This document shows positions 14,027-23,535 of a stretch of 64,000 bases of DNA, piece after piece; the stretch's first letter is position 1, and each line of letters begins with the position of its first letter. Where the stretch lies: assembly GCA_020621865.1 (NCBI GenBank), contig JAHRYW010000001.1:199177-263176 (forward strand), given 5' to 3'. A model generated the notes under the pieces. It had not been told where the DNA came from and did no database searches. It saw only the letters and a list, made by a program, of their open reading frames with translations. The stretch is from Betaproteobacteria bacterium. Its GTDB lineage: Bacteria > Pseudomonadota > Gammaproteobacteria > Burkholderiales > Rhodocyclaceae. The translations under genes were made by a program, and so were the position numbers.

Positions 14027-15649
14027 GTGCTCGTCGCCGCCAACATCACCATGCAGTTCGGGGTCAAACCCCTGTTCGAAAACGTCAATGTCAAATTCGG
14101 CGAGGGCTACCGCTACGGCCTGATCGGCGCCAATGGGGCGGGCAAGTCGACCTTCATGAAGATTCTCTGCGGCGCGCTGGAGCCGTCGGCCGGCAATGTC
14201 TCCAAGGACAAGCACGAGCGCATGGCCTACCTGAAGCAGGACCAGTTCGCCTACGAAGACATGCGCGTGCTCGACGTCGTGCTGATGGGCCACGAGGAAA
14301 TGTGGGCCTGCATGAGCGAGCGCGACGCCATCTATGCCAATCCGGAAGCGACCGAGGACGACTACATGAAGGCCGCCGACCTCGAGCACCAGTTTGCCGA
14401 ATACGACGGCTACACCGCCGAATCACGCGCCGGCGAGCTGCTGCTCGGCGTTGGCATCCCGACCGAACAGCACAACGGCCCGATGAGCCAGGTCGCGCCC
14501 GGCTGGAAGCTGCGCGTGCTGCTTTGCCAGGCGCTGTTCGCCAACCCGGACATCCTGCTCCTCGACGAACCGACCAACAACCTCGACATCAACACCATCC
14601 GCTGGCTGGAAGAGGTGCTCAACAACCGTGACTCGACGATGATCATCATCTCGCACGACCGTCACTTCCTGAACCAGGTCTGCACCCACATGGCCGACCT
14701 CGACTACGGCAAGATCACCACCTACGCCGGCAACTACGACGACTTCATGGAAGCCGCCCAGGCCGCCCGCGAGCGTCAGCAGAACGCCAACGCCAAGGCC
14801 AAGGAACGCATCGCCGAGCTGCAGACCTTCGTCCGCCGCTTCTCGGCCAACGCCTCCAAGGCCAAGCAGGCGACTTCCCGGATGAAGCTGATCGACAAGC
14901 TGAAGCCGGAAGACGTCAAGCCGTCGTCACGCCAGTACCCGTGGATCCGCTTCGATTACGACGAAAAGCAGAAGCTGCACCGCCAGGCCGTTGAAATCGA
15001 GAACCTCAGCTTCGCCTACGAGGGCTCGGACCGGAAGATCTTCAACAACCTGACGCTGACCATCAACGCCGGCGAGAAGATCGCCGTGATCGGCGAAAAC
15101 GGCGTCGGCAAGACGACCTTCCTGAAGCTGCTGATGGGCGAGGTGCAACCGCAGTTCGGCACCATCAAGTGGGCCGAGAAGGCCTACCCCGGCTACTACG
15201 CCCAGGACCACAGTGCCGAGTTCGCCGGCACCCAGAGCCTGACCGAATGGGTCGCCGGCTACGCCCGCGCCACCATCGAGGACGGCGGTGACCTGGAAAC
15301 CCTGATCCGCGGCACGCTCGGTCGCCTGCTGTTCTCCGGCGACGAGGTCAAGAAGCCGGTCAATGTCATCTCCGGCGGCGAACAGGGGCGCATGCTATTC
15401 GGCAAGCTGATGCTGTCCAAGCACAACGTGCTGGTCATGGACGAACCGACCAACCACCTCGACATGGAATCGATCGAAGCGCTGAACAGCGGCCTGGAAA
15501 AATTCCCCGGCACCCTGGTCTTCGTCTCGCACGACCGCGAATTCGTGTCCTCGCTAGCCACCCGCGTGTTCGAGGTCAAGGGCGACGGCAAGATCGTCGA
15601 CTATCTCGGCGGTTACGAGGATTACCTGGCCTCGCAGGGCGTCGAGTAA
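14027..15649 (+). CDS. ybiT: ABC-F family ATPase, YbiT type
   Basis: 540 aa with two ABC ATPase domains and no membrane segment, the ABC-F layout of ribosome-associated translation factors. Domain 1 (about 1-250) has Walker [10 protein letters not shown] and DEPTNNLD; a linker with [19 protein letters not shown] sequence follows; domain 2 (about 320-540) has [23 protein letters not shown] and DEPTNHLD. The opening [19 protein letters not shown] and the KASSR-like linker match E. coli YbiT closely, rather than EttA, Uup or YheS. It starts with GTG, divergent from gshA. A USS-like repeat begins two bases after the stop, followed by a bidirectional terminator. Confidence 0.9.
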   Translation: MLVAANITMQFGVKPLFENVNVKFGEGYRYGLIGANGAGKSTFMKILCGALEPSAGNVSKDKHERMAYLKQDQFAYEDMRVLDVVLMGHEEMWACMSERDAIYANPEATEDDYMKAADLEHQFAEYDGYTAESRAGELLLGVGIPTEQHNGPMSQVAPGWKLRVLLCQALFANPDILLLDEPTNNLDINTIRWLEEVLNNRDSTMIIISHDRHFLNQVCTHMADLDYGKITTYAGNYDDFMEAAQAARERQQNANAKAKERIAELQTFVRRFSANASKAKQATSRMKLIDKLKPEDVKPSSRQYPWIRFDYDEKQKLHRQAVEIENLSFAYEGSDRKIFNNLTLTINAGEKIAVIGENGVGKTTFLKLLMGEVQPQFGTIKWAEKAYPGYYAQDHSAEFAGTQSLTEWVAGYARATIEDGGDLETLIRGTLGRLLFSGDEVKKPVNVISGGEQGRMLFGKLMLSKHNVLVMDEPTNHLDMESIEALNSGLEKFPGTLVFVSHDREFVSSLATRVFEVKGDGKIVDYLGGYEDYLASQGVE

Positions 15650-15651
15650 TT

Positions 15652-15690
15652 TCGATTTTGGCCCTTTTTTCGGGCCGACCGTAGCATTCC
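15652..15690 (-). repeat. Dispersed USS-like repeat, copy 4
   Basis: Read on the minus strand the core is GGAATGCTACGGTCGG, followed by A6 and AAAAT tracts. GGCCC and GGGCC around the A6/T6 tract could also form a small hairpin. It begins two bases past the ybiT stop. Confidence 0.92.
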
Positions 15691-15707
15691 TGGAATGGCG
15701 TGCAGTA

Positions 15708-15736
15708 AAGCCGAAGCTTAAGCAGCTTCGGCTTTT
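15708..15736. terminator. Bidirectional rho-independent terminator
   Basis: AAGCCGAAGCT pairs with AGCTTCGGCTT, with TTTTTT on the plus side and an A-run on the other, between convergent ybiT and the SRPBCC gene. It serves both. Confidence 0.88.
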
Positions 15737-16207
15737 TTACTGGATCAGACCGCCAGCGGCCAGCGTCCGGATCAGCCGCACGCAGTCGACATCGGACTGG
15801 TGGTAGGCCGACTTGACGTATTCGATGTAGGCCCGCTCCTCGGAATTCGGATTGCTGGCCAGCGTCGTCCGGTAGGCGAAGCGCAGGAACAGGAAGCTCG
15901 GCTCCGGTTCCTCGATGGTGATGGTCAGGCTGCCGCCGGGGTGACTTTCTGAAGGCTGGATGTCGAAGCGCACCCAATGGTGGTCGGCCAGCGTCACCCG
16001 GTCGTGGATCTTGGCCGGGCCGAAGTCCAGCGCGCGGAGCACGGTGTCGGCAGAGCGTTCAAGGATGGTGCAGGCTTCCAGTCCGGGCAGGAAGGGCAGG
16101 GGATCCTCGACGCGATAAAGCAGGCCCTGCCACAGTTGGTCGCGGGTCATCGACTCGACCAGCGGGTTTTCCGGGTCGTTGATCTGGATAAGATGTTCGA
16201 AATTCAT
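15737..16207 (-). CDS. SRPBCC family protein (AtaL/DUF1857-like)
   Basis: 156 aa from MNFEHLIQIND; the open frame extends ten codons further up but without family resemblance. The mix of an N-terminal FEHLIQINDP strand, central LPGLEACTI and TLADHHWVRFDI and a C-terminal amphipathic helix fits the START-like SRPBCC fold and in particular the AtaL-like proteins that bind small hydrophobic ligands. No catalytic function can be assigned. It is divergent from rsuA with only 24 bp between the start codons, so their promoters must overlap. Confidence 0.7.
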   Translation of the reverse strand: MNFEHLIQINDPENPLVESMTRDQLWQGLLYRVEDPLPFLPGLEACTILERSADTVLRALDFGPAKIHDRVTLADHHWVRFDIQPSESHPGGSLTITIEEPEPSFLFLRFAYRTTLASNPNSEERAYIEYVKSAYHQSDVDCVRLIRTLAAGGLIQ

Positions 16208-16231
16208 GGAGCGAATGTTAACATCCCGCCC

Positions 16232-16939
16232 ATGCAACTAGAACGCCTCCTGCAACACCACGGATTCGGTACCCGCAAGGGCTGCCGCTCGATGATCCGC
16301 AACGAACGCGTCGCGGTCAATGGCCAGACTTGTGACGACCCATTCGCCGAAATCGACACTGCCGGCCTCGTCTTCACCGTCGACGGCGTCGACTGGCCCT
16401 ACGCCGAATTCGCCACGCTGATGCTCAACAAGCCGGCCGGCTACGAATGCTCGCGCAAGCCCAAGCATCACGCCGGCGTGCTCGAATTGCTGCCGGCGCC
16501 GCTGCGCGAGCGCGACGTGCAGCCGATCGGCCGGCTCGACGAGGACACCACTGGCCTGTTGCTGATCACCGACGACGGCCAGTTGAACCACGTGCTGTCC
16601 TCGGCCAAGCGCAAGGTGCCCAAGCTCTACCTGGCGACCACCAAGCACCCGCTCGACCAGGCCCAGATCGACCAGCTGCTCTCCGGCGTACTGCTCGCCG
16701 ACGAGCCGGAGCCGATTGCCGCGGCCGGCGCCGAAATCGTCGGTGAAAATCTGCTCCGCCTGACGCTGACCGAGGGCAAATACCATCAGGTCAAACGCAT
16801 GGTGGCGGCGGTCGGCAACCGTGTCGAGGCGCTGCACCGCGAGGCGGTGGGCGAACTGACCCTGCCGCCCGACCTGAAGCCTGGCGAATGGCGCTGGCTG
16901 ACCGCGGCCGACCTGCAGAAACTGGGCTATACGAAATGA
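16232..16939 (+). CDS. rsuA: 16S rRNA pseudouridine(516) synthase
   Basis: 235 aa from ATG at 16232 (MQLERLLQHHGFG). An N-terminal S4 RNA-binding domain (about 1-50, TRKGCRSMIRNERVAVNG) precedes a RsuA-family catalytic domain with the Asp motif GRLDEDTTGLLLITDDG, which isomerises a uridine in 16S rRNA. Length and the S4 domain fit RsuA rather than RluE. The frame is open further upstream across the SRPBCC gene, but homology begins at this Met. Its stop overlaps the oxyR start (ATGA), so the two are translationally coupled. Confidence 0.9.
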   Translation: MQLERLLQHHGFGTRKGCRSMIRNERVAVNGQTCDDPFAEIDTAGLVFTVDGVDWPYAEFATLMLNKPAGYECSRKPKHHAGVLELLPAPLRERDVQPIGRLDEDTTGLLLITDDGQLNHVLSSAKRKVPKLYLATTKHPLDQAQIDQLLSGVLLADEPEPIAAAGAEIVGENLLRLTLTEGKYHQVKRMVAAVGNRVEALHREAVGELTLPPDLKPGEWRWLTAADLQKLGYTK

Positions 16940-17850
16940 CCCTGACCGAAATGCGCTACATCGTGGCCCTGGCCCGCGAGCGGCATTTCGGCAAGGCGGC
17001 CGAGGCCTGCCATGTCAGCCAGCCGACGCTGTCGGTGGCGCTGAAAAAGGTCGAAGGCCAGATCGGCGCACCGCTATTCGAGCGCGGCACCAGCGATGTC
17101 CGCATCACCCCGCTCGGTGAGCGTCTGGTCGAGCAGGCCCGGCGGGTGCTGGCCGAGGCGGTCAAGCTCGAAGAAATCGCCGAGGCAACCGGCGACCCGA
17201 TGACTGGGCAGTTGCGCGTCGGCATCATCTACACCATCGCGCCCTACCTGCTGCCGCAACTGATCCCGGCGCTGAACCGCGAGGCGCCGAAAATGCCGCT
17301 GTTCCTCAAGGAGGATTTCACCGGCAACCTGATTCCGGCGCTCAAGGCTGGCGAACTCGACGTCATCGTGATCGCCTTGCCCTTCGCCGAACCGGGGCTG
17401 GTCGCCCAGCCGGTCTATGATGAGCCGTTCCGCATCGTCGTGCCGGCCAGCCACCCGTGGGCTGACCGCAGCGAGGTCAACGGCGACGAACTGGATGGCC
17501 AGAACCTGCTGTTGCTCGGCCAGGGCAACTGCTTCCGCGATCAGGTGCTCGAATCCTGCCCCCGCCTCAACGCACCGGATGCGCTGGAGCACTCATTGGA
17601 GGGGAGCTCGCTGGAAACCATCCGCTACATGGTGGCCAGCGGCGCCGGCGTGGCCGTGATGCCGAGCACGGCAGCCGATCCGCTGACGACCAAGGAACCG
17701 CTGGTCAAGGTGCTGCCCTTCGCCGGCGTCCAGCCCAAACGTACCGTCGGCTTGGTCTGGCGGGTTACCTTCCCACGTCCGCAGGCGATTGACGCCGTGC
17801 GCGCCGCGCTGCTGTCCTGTCAGTTGCCGGGAGCGACGGCGACGCGTTGA
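16936..17850 (+). CDS. oxyR: Peroxide-sensing LysR regulator
   Basis: 304 aa. An N-terminal winged helix-turn-helix (KAAEACHVSQPTLSVALKKVE) is followed by a LysR effector domain. The two redox cysteines of OxyR are present in the GNCFRDQVLESC segment, which matches the peroxide-sensing loop of E. coli OxyR (Cys199/Cys208); oxidation forms the disulfide that activates the factor. The ATG overlaps the rsuA stop. A parS-type palindrome follows immediately after the oxyR stop, then a perfect bidirectional terminator. No katG/ahpC target is adjacent. Confidence 0.92.
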   Translation: MTLTEMRYIVALARERHFGKAAEACHVSQPTLSVALKKVEGQIGAPLFERGTSDVRITPLGERLVEQARRVLAEAVKLEEIAEATGDPMTGQLRVGIIYTIAPYLLPQLIPALNREAPKMPLFLKEDFTGNLIPALKAGELDVIVIALPFAEPGLVAQPVYDEPFRIVVPASHPWADRSEVNGDELDGQNLLLLGQGNCFRDQVLESCPRLNAPDALEHSLEGSSLETIRYMVASGAGVAVMPSTAADPLTTKEPLVKVLPFAGVQPKRTVGLVWRVTFPRPQAIDAVRAALLSCQLPGATATR

Positions 17851-17851
17851 G

Positions 17852-17865
17852 GTTTCACGTGAAAC
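17852..17865. other. parS: parS-type site 1
   Basis: GTTTCACGTGAAAC, the 14-base core of the ParB-binding parS palindrome (consensus TGTTNCACGTGAAACA), directly after the oxyR stop. It is one of four in the window. Confidence 0.85.
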
Positions 17866-17872
17866 GCTCACC

Positions 17873-17914
17873 CACTAAGCAAAAAGCCGGGAAACCCCGG
17901 CTTTTTGCTTAGTG
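17873..17914. terminator. Bidirectional rho-independent terminator
   Basis: CACTAAGCAAAAAGCCGG pairs perfectly with CCGGCTTTTTGCTTAGTG around a GAAACC loop, giving a GC-rich stem top flanked by A- and T-runs. It terminates oxyR on the plus strand and the small membrane gene on the minus strand, whose stop codon lies within it. Confidence 0.9.
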
Positions 17915-18010
17915 GTAGGCCGTCTTGGAGGACAGCTTGGCTGCCATCACGCAAGCCAGGGTAAAAATAACCACTGCAAAACCAATGCCCATGTAGGAAA
18001 TTTCGTCCAT
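17909..18010 (-). CDS. Small single-pass membrane protein, 33 aa
   Basis: A 33-residue frame starting MDEISYMGIGFAVV, with one strongly hydrophobic segment (about residues 7-24) and a short basic tail ending KTAYH. A GAGA-type ribosome-binding stretch precedes the ATG and the stop lies in the bidirectional terminator, as expected for a real short transcript. I do not recognise it; tiny proteins of this type often accompany oxidases, transporters or cation pumps, but no partner is adjacent. It could be a chance frame, though the membrane profile, start context and terminator make a gene more likely. Confidence 0.6.
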   Translation of the reverse strand: MDEISYMGIGFAVVIFTLACVMAAKLSSKTAYH

Positions 18011-18130
18011 CGTAGTCTCAATGAAGGTAGGTTGAAAATTTTGAGACGATGTAGACAGCGCTCCCACTGAAAGTTCCTGGGCTTGGCAATTTTTTTCGCC
18101 ATCCCCATCCGGTATTCGGCAACCATGAAA

Positions 18131-18157
18131 AAGCCCCTGGGGAAATGCCAGGGGCTT
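18131..18157 (-). terminator. Rho-independent terminator of topB
   Basis: AAGCCCCTGG and CCAGGGGCTT form the stem; on the minus strand the stem is followed by TTTTTCA. It lies about 25 bp past the topB stop. Confidence 0.85.
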
Positions 18158-18181
18158 CTCGGTTATGGGCTGGGTGATCGG

Positions 18182-20707
18182 CTATTTTTCGGCGTCGGCT
18201 TTTTTCTTGGCCGGTGCCTTGGGCTTGGCCACCTTTTTCTCGAATTCGAATCCAACCTTGCCGTCCTGGGCGACCAGATAGGCCGAGAACTTGCGCCGTG
18301 TGCGGTTGGAAACGAATTCCTTGAGCAGATCGGTCTTGCCGTCGGCCAGCAGTTTCTTCATCTGCTCGGCATCGATCGGCTGCTGCAGGATGATCTTGCC
18401 GGAGCGGAAGTCACAACTCTTGTCCGGGCCGACCGATTTTTCACAGACGTAGGAAGTGCCGTGCTCGAATACGCCGGCAGCGCATTTTGGGCATTTGCCC
18501 AGGCTGATCTGGTCGGAGAAGTCTACGGGCTCGGCATCGGCGGCATCGGCCTTGTCCTGGCCGAAGTCGAACTCGGGCTGCAACTCGTCGTTCAACTTGA
18601 TCGCGGCGGCGAAGGTACGGCCCATCTTGTTGCGGAAACCGGTCAGTGGCCCGACTTGCCTGTCGGTCAGCAGGGTCTCGATTTCAGCCGGTTCGTACTG
18701 GCGGCCGGCGACGATCTTCCACAACGCGTAGTCGCAGCCGCCGCACTGGAATTTCTTGTAGGTTTCGCGAATCTGGCCGCCGCATTTCGGGCAGGGCGCG
18801 GCCAGCACACCGAAGTCGCCGGGGATCGTGTCGGCTTCGTACTGCTTTGCGCGCTCGACCATGTGGCGGGTCATCTCGGCGATTTCGCGCATGAATTCCT
18901 CACGCGTGAATTCGCCCTTTTCGATACGGCCGAGCTTCCATTCCCAGTCGCCGGTCAGTTCCGGCTGGGTTAGTTCGTTGATGCCGAGACCGTTGAGCAG
19001 CGTCATCAGCGTGAAAGCCTTGGCGGTCGGGATCAGCTCGCGGCCTTCGCGATGCATGTACTGTTCGCCGATCAGGTTTTCGATGATCTGGGCGCGGGTG
19101 GCCGGGGTGCCGAGGCCGCGGCCGGCCATCGCCGCCTTCAGTTCCTCGTCGTCGACCATCTTGCCGGCACCTTCCATGGCCGAGAGCAGGGTGGCTTCCG
19201 AGTAGCGCGGCGGCGGCTTGGTGGCGTTGGCCTTGACGGTGACTTCGTCGGTCTTGACCTTTTCCTTGGCGTCGACCGCCACCAGATTTCCTTCGTCGCC
19301 ATCCTGGCCTTCCTTGCCATAGACGGCCAGCCAGCCCGGATTGACCAGGATCTTGCCTTCCGTCTTGAAGGGATGGCTGGCGACGCGGGTGATCCGGGTG
19401 GTTACCTGGTATTCGGCGGCCGGGAAGAAGACGGACAGGAAACGGCGGACGACGAAGTCGTACAGCTTCTGCTCCATCTCGTTCAGGCTCTTGGGGGCCT
19501 GCGGCGTCGGGATGATCGCGAAGTGGTCGCTGATCTTGGCGTTGTTGAAGATGCGCTTGTTGGGCAGCACCCAGTTGCGGGCCAGGATCTGGTGGGCGAA
19601 GGGCGAATAACGGGCGAGTAGGACTTCGTCGTGGCCCTTGCCGGCGCCCTGGCCGGTCAGAACGGCTAGCGTTTCCTTGACCGTCGGCAGGTAATCTTCC
19701 GGCAGGCAGCGCGAGTCGGTTCGCGGGTAGGTCAGGACCTTGTGCTTTTCGTACAGGGCCTGGGCCAGCGACAGCGTGGTCTTGGCCGAGAAGCCGAAGC
19801 GAGCGTTCGCTTCGCGCTGCAGGGTTGTCAAATCGAACAGGGCCGGCGACAGCCGGGTTTCCGGCTTGGCTTCTTCGGTCACTTCGCCGGGCTGGCCCAG
19901 CGTCGCGGCGCGGATCGCTTCGGCGCGGGCCACTTCCCACAGGCGGTCGGCGCGGGCGTGCTCGTCGTCATTCTTGCCCTTGAAGCCCTCGTCGAACCAT
20001 TTGCCCTTGTAGCTGCCGGCCTTGGCGCTGAATTCGGCTTCGACTTCCCAGTAATCGCGCGGCTTGAATTCGCGGATTTTCTTTTCGCGCTCGACGACGA
20101 TGGCCAGCGTCGGGGTCTGGACGCGGCCGACGGTGGTCAGGTGGAAGCCACCGGTCTTCGAGTTGAAGGCGGTCATCGCCCGCGTGCCGTTGATGCCGAC
20201 CAGCCAGTCGGATTCGGAGCGGCAGACGGCGGCGTCGCCAAGACCTTGCATGTCGTTGCCGGGGCGCAGGCGGGCGAAACCGTCGCGGATCGCGCCCTGG
20301 GTCATCGACTGCAGCCACAGTCGCTGCACCGGTTTGCCGGACTTGGCGTTCTGGGCGATGTAATTGAAGATCAATTCGCCTTCGCGCCCCGCGTCGCAGG
20401 CGTTGATCAGGCCGCTGACGTCCTTGCGCTTGATCAGCTTGTTGAGCACCTTGAGGCGCGATTCGGTCTTCTCGATCGGCTTCAGCGCGAAGTGCGGCGG
20501 AATAACCGGCAGGTGGGCGAACGACCATTTGCCGCGCTTGACCTCGAATTCTTCCGGGCAGGCCAGTTCGAGCAGGTGACCGACGGCCGAGGAGAGCACG
20601 AGGTCTTCGCTTTCGAAGTAGTCGTCGTGTTTGGTGAAACCGCCCAGCGCCCGCGCGATATCGGCGGCGACGGAAGGTTTTTCGGCAATGATCAGCTTTT
20701 TTGACAT
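18182..20707 (-). CDS. topB: DNA topoisomerase III
   Basis: 841 aa from MSKKLIIAEKPSVA; nine upstream codons in frame lack family resemblance. A type IA topoisomerase that relaxes and decatenates DNA by single-strand passage. The Toprim domain opens with AEKPSVAADIA and includes CDAGREGELIF; the active-site Tyr is in LTYPRTDSRCLP. The C-terminal third carries two Cys clusters (CPKCGGQ...CGGC and CPKCAAG...C) and a Lys-rich tail. Opening motif and length fit TopB rather than TopA. It is followed by its own terminator; dprA ends 77 bp upstream on the same strand, an order often seen in betaproteobacteria. Confidence 0.93.
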   Translation of the reverse strand: MSKKLIIAEKPSVAADIARALGGFTKHDDYFESEDLVLSSAVGHLLELACPEEFEVKRGKWSFAHLPVIPPHFALKPIEKTESRLKVLNKLIKRKDVSGLINACDAGREGELIFNYIAQNAKSGKPVQRLWLQSMTQGAIRDGFARLRPGNDMQGLGDAAVCRSESDWLVGINGTRAMTAFNSKTGGFHLTTVGRVQTPTLAIVVEREKKIREFKPRDYWEVEAEFSAKAGSYKGKWFDEGFKGKNDDEHARADRLWEVARAEAIRAATLGQPGEVTEEAKPETRLSPALFDLTTLQREANARFGFSAKTTLSLAQALYEKHKVLTYPRTDSRCLPEDYLPTVKETLAVLTGQGAGKGHDEVLLARYSPFAHQILARNWVLPNKRIFNNAKISDHFAIIPTPQAPKSLNEMEQKLYDFVVRRFLSVFFPAAEYQVTTRITRVASHPFKTEGKILVNPGWLAVYGKEGQDGDEGNLVAVDAKEKVKTDEVTVKANATKPPPRYSEATLLSAMEGAGKMVDDEELKAAMAGRGLGTPATRAQIIENLIGEQYMHREGRELIPTAKAFTLMTLLNGLGINELTQPELTGDWEWKLGRIEKGEFTREEFMREIAEMTRHMVERAKQYEADTIPGDFGVLAAPCPKCGGQIRETYKKFQCGGCDYALWKIVAGRQYEPAEIETLLTDRQVGPLTGFRNKMGRTFAAAIKLNDELQPEFDFGQDKADAADAEPVDFSDQISLGKCPKCAAGVFEHGTSYVCEKSVGPDKSCDFRSGKIILQQPIDAEQMKKLLADGKTDLLKEFVSNRTRRKFSAYLVAQDGKVGFEFEKKVAKPKAPAKKKADAEK

Positions 20708-20784
20708 GGTTTGGCCTGTGGGGTGCCGGGGCATGATAAGTGCGCGGCGCGCGGCTTGGCAAGCCGTCTATATAGGGAGTGAGT

Positions 20785-21864
20785 CTAGTTCAGTTGCTGG
20801 TAGCGGTTGCCGGGCAGGGTTGCTATGCGCCCGGCAAGTTCGAGCGTCAGCAGTTCCGGTAATAATTTATCGGCGCCCAGGCCGGTGCGTTCGGCCAGGT
20901 CGTCCAGGCCGCAGGGATCGTGGCCGAGGGCGGCGAGAATTGGGTGATTTTCTGTTTCCGGCGGCGTAGCTTCGGGGCCGGGTGGTGCGGTGAAATTGCC
21001 CAGTTCTTCTAGGATATCGGCTGCCGTCTCGACCAGTTTGGCGCCCTGTTTGATCAGTTTGTGGCAGCCGCGGGCGACTGGCGAATGGATCGAGCCGGGG
21101 ATGGCGAAAACCTCGCGGCCTTGTTCGGCTGCCAGGCGGGCGGTGATCAGCGAGCCGCTTTCCGGTGCCGCTTCGACGACCAGAACACCACGCGCCAGCC
21201 CGGAAATGATCCGGTTGCGTCGGGGAAAGTTCGAAGCGATGGACGGTGTGCCGAGCGGAAACTCGGAAACGATGGCGCCGCGTTCGGCAATGGCCAGCGC
21301 CAGTTCCTTGTTGCGGGCAGGATAAATGCGATCAGCGCCGGTGCCGATTACGGCGATAGTCTCGCCACCAGCCGCCAATGCGCCGCGATGGGCTGCCGCA
21401 TCGATGCCCAGGGCGAGGCCGCTGACGATGCACAGCCCTTTGCCGGCCAGCGACCGGGCAAAGCTCTCGGCCGTTTGCACGCCTTGCGGTGTCGCGTTAC
21501 GGCTGCCGACCATCGCCAGGCTGCGTTGCCGTAGCAGGGCGGGGTTGCCGCGCACGTAAAGCAGGCTGGGTGGGTCGGCGATTTCGAGCAGGGCCTTCGG
21601 GTAATCGTCATCCGCCAGGGTGATGATGTGCTGTCCGGGCTGGCCGGCCCAGGCCAGGCTGAGTTCGATAGCGTCGGAAGGATCGACATCGAACAGCAGG
21701 TCGGCGCGGTCGCCGGCGACCGCACGGGTGGCCAGGCGGCCGGCGGCAAAGATGGCCTCGGGTAAACCGAAAGCGGCGAGAAGCTTTCGCTGTGTCTCGC
21801 CGCCGATGCCGGGAATCAGGGTCAGCCGCAGCCAGGCGGCCAGCCCTTCAAGATTGTTGATCAC
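20785..21864 (-). CDS. dprA: DNA-processing protein DprA
   Basis: 359 aa. DprA binds incoming single-stranded DNA during natural transformation and loads RecA. The Rossmann core is clear: VGSRNATPQGVQTAESFA, SGLALGIDAAAHRGAL, GTGADRIYPARNK and FPRRNRIISGLA. An N-terminal helical region (about 1-80) and a C-terminal winged-helix region (about 300-359, ending LAGRIATLPGNRYQQL) are also present. The start overlaps the stop of the LysM gene by four bases (ATGA). It is the only transformation gene in the window and is relevant to the dispersed uptake-signal-like repeats. Confidence 0.95.
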   Translation of the reverse strand: MINNLEGLAAWLRLTLIPGIGGETQRKLLAAFGLPEAIFAAGRLATRAVAGDRADLLFDVDPSDAIELSLAWAGQPGQHIITLADDDYPKALLEIADPPSLLYVRGNPALLRQRSLAMVGSRNATPQGVQTAESFARSLAGKGLCIVSGLALGIDAAAHRGALAAGGETIAVIGTGADRIYPARNKELALAIAERGAIVSEFPLGTPSIASNFPRRNRIISGLARGVLVVEAAPESGSLITARLAAEQGREVFAIPGSIHSPVARGCHKLIKQGAKLVETAADILEELGNFTAPPGPEATPPETENHPILAALGHDPCGLDDLAERTGLGADKLLPELLTLELAGRIATLPGNRYQQLN

Positions 21865-22889
21865 GGGTTGGTGGCCGAATCTCCGACGATGACCGACTTT
21901 GAGGAGTCGACGACCAGGGCGTAGGCCACGCGGTTGAAGACGCGGAAGACGAAGGCCAGGCCGTAGCGCTCGGCCGGTACAGCAGTCAGGGTGCGCCGGC
22001 CGTCGGAGTCGACGCTGGCCGACACGCGATTGCGGTGGAGGGCGACGACATGGCCGATTTCCAGACCGTCATTCTTGCCACGGTTTAGGGCGACGACGGA
22101 AGACGGACCGCCTTCGTTGACCCCGCCGTAGATCGAAACTACCTTGGCGGATACGGCTTCGTCAGGGCGGTGGGGCACATAGGAGATGATTTCGGCCGGC
22201 GGTGCGGGGAGCAGGCGGTCGCCAATGCCAATTTCTTCCTTGGCCAGCGTGACGCGCAGATTGGCCGGTTCGCCCGGCTTGACCAGGCGCGCATTGCCGA
22301 GGAAGAAGGCTTCGTAGGCGATGATCTCGCCGGTATCCGGATCCTTCAACCCCTTGCCCTTGCGGAAGATGTGCCATTTATCGACGCTGGCGTCGGGAAT
22401 TCCGGTGGCGTAGAACGAGTCGGCGCTGCCGACCATCATGCGGTCTTCCTCGGTGGCGACGATCTTGACCGGGCTGTCCTGCTCGGCGGTTTCGACGATC
22501 AGCGGCTGCGAAATGAAGGGTTCGATGACATTGGGTGGAATGCTCGGAATGACTTGCTGAACCGGTGTGCTGTAGACGGTCGGCTGGGCCTTGCCATCCT
22601 GGCCGACCCGCTTGGCCATCTTCAGGCGCGGCGAGCCGCTCGACATGTCGAGCAGGATGATGTCGCCCGGATAGATCCAGTGCGGATTCTTGATCTGTTC
22701 TTTGTTCATCTGCCAGATTTCCGGCCAGCGCCAGGGCTGCTTGAGGAACTTGCCGGAGATACCCCACAGGGTATCGCCCTTGACGACGATGTGGCGCTCC
22801 GGCGGGTTGTCGACGAGCGCGAGCGGCTCGGCGGCCGATGCGCAGGCGGCCGTCACGGCCAGGATGAGCGCGGATATAATGCGAACCAT
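21861..22889 (-). CDS. Exported LysM domain protein
   Basis: 342 aa from MVRIISALILAVTAACASA, a signal peptide; 34 upstream codons in frame are not credible. After the signal a LysM domain (about 35-85: VVKGDTLWGISGKFL, WPEIWQMNKEQIKNPHWIYPGD) should bind peptidoglycan. The remainder (about 90-342) is a predicted beta-rich region of unknown role typical of LysM proteins found next to dprA in betaproteobacteria. It is divergent from def and translationally coupled to dprA. Function beyond envelope location is unknown. Confidence 0.85.
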   Translation of the reverse strand: MVRIISALILAVTAACASAAEPLALVDNPPERHIVVKGDTLWGISGKFLKQPWRWPEIWQMNKEQIKNPHWIYPGDIILLDMSSGSPRLKMAKRVGQDGKAQPTVYSTPVQQVIPSIPPNVIEPFISQPLIVETAEQDSPVKIVATEEDRMMVGSADSFYATGIPDASVDKWHIFRKGKGLKDPDTGEIIAYEAFFLGNARLVKPGEPANLRVTLAKEEIGIGDRLLPAPPAEIISYVPHRPDEAVSAKVVSIYGGVNEGGPSSVVALNRGKNDGLEIGHVVALHRNRVSASVDSDGRRTLTAVPAERYGLAFVFRVFNRVAYALVVDSSKSVIVGDSATNP

Positions 22890-23031
22890 AGTCGTAACCT
22901 CACGTGCCGGTGGAACGCAATATCGTCGTCGCGGTCTCATTGCAGCGATCAATTTGCGTTCCATACCTTGGAATTGCTTTAGATTCTGCACGTAATAACC
23001 TGAGCGAGCAAGCTTTTATTCCGGTTTTGAT

Positions 23032-23535
23032 ATGGCCCTTCTACCCATTTTGCGTTTTCCCGATCCGCGCCTGAAAAAGGTCGCCCAACCCGTTGCGGAG
23101 GTTGATGAAAGCATCCGAAAACTGGCCGCCGACATGGCCGAAACCATGTATGAGGCACCCGGGATCGGGTTGGCGGCAACCCAGGTCGATGTACATAAGC
23201 GCGTTGTCGTGATCGACGTCTCCGAGGAGAAGAACGAACTTCGCGTCTTCATCAACCCGGAGCTGAGTCGCTGCGAGGGCGCGCAGGTCGGTGAGGAGGG
23301 CTGCCTGTCGGTGCCCGGCATCTACGACAAGGTCGAGCGTGCCGAGCGGGTGGCCATTACTTATATGGATCTCGACGGTTCGCGGCGGACGCTGGAAGCG
23401 GATGGTCTGCTCGCTGTCTGCATCCAGCACGAGATCGATCATCTGAACGGCACGGTGTTCGTCGACCATCTGTCGCAACTGAAGCAGCTGCGGATCAAGA
23501 ACAAGCTGGCCAAACAGGCGCGCGTCACGGCATGA
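23032..23535 (+). CDS. def: Peptide deformylase
   Basis: 167 aa, standard length. It removes the formyl group from nascent N-terminal Met using a bound metal. All three motifs are present: [17 protein letters not shown] (metal Cys) and QHEIDHLNG (two metal His and the catalytic Glu). It overlaps fmt by four bases, giving the classic def-fmt pair, and is transcribed away from the LysM-dprA-topB group from a shared 142 bp divergent region. Confidence 0.97.
   Translation: MALLPILRFPDPRLKKVAQPVAEVDESIRKLAADMAETMYEAPGIGLAATQVDVHKRVVVIDVSEEKNELRVFINPELSRCEGAQVGEEGCLSVPGIYDKVERAERVAITYMDLDGSRRTLEADGLLAVCIQHEIDHLNGTVFVDHLSQLKQLRIKNKLAKQARVTA

Noticed and set aside
15652..15690. The dispersed repeat as an ordinary rho-independent terminator
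   Set aside because: Only some copies can form a hairpin, seven of the thirteen lie inside genes, and the most conserved part (GAATGCTACGGT) is not palindromic. A true terminator follows separately at 15708.
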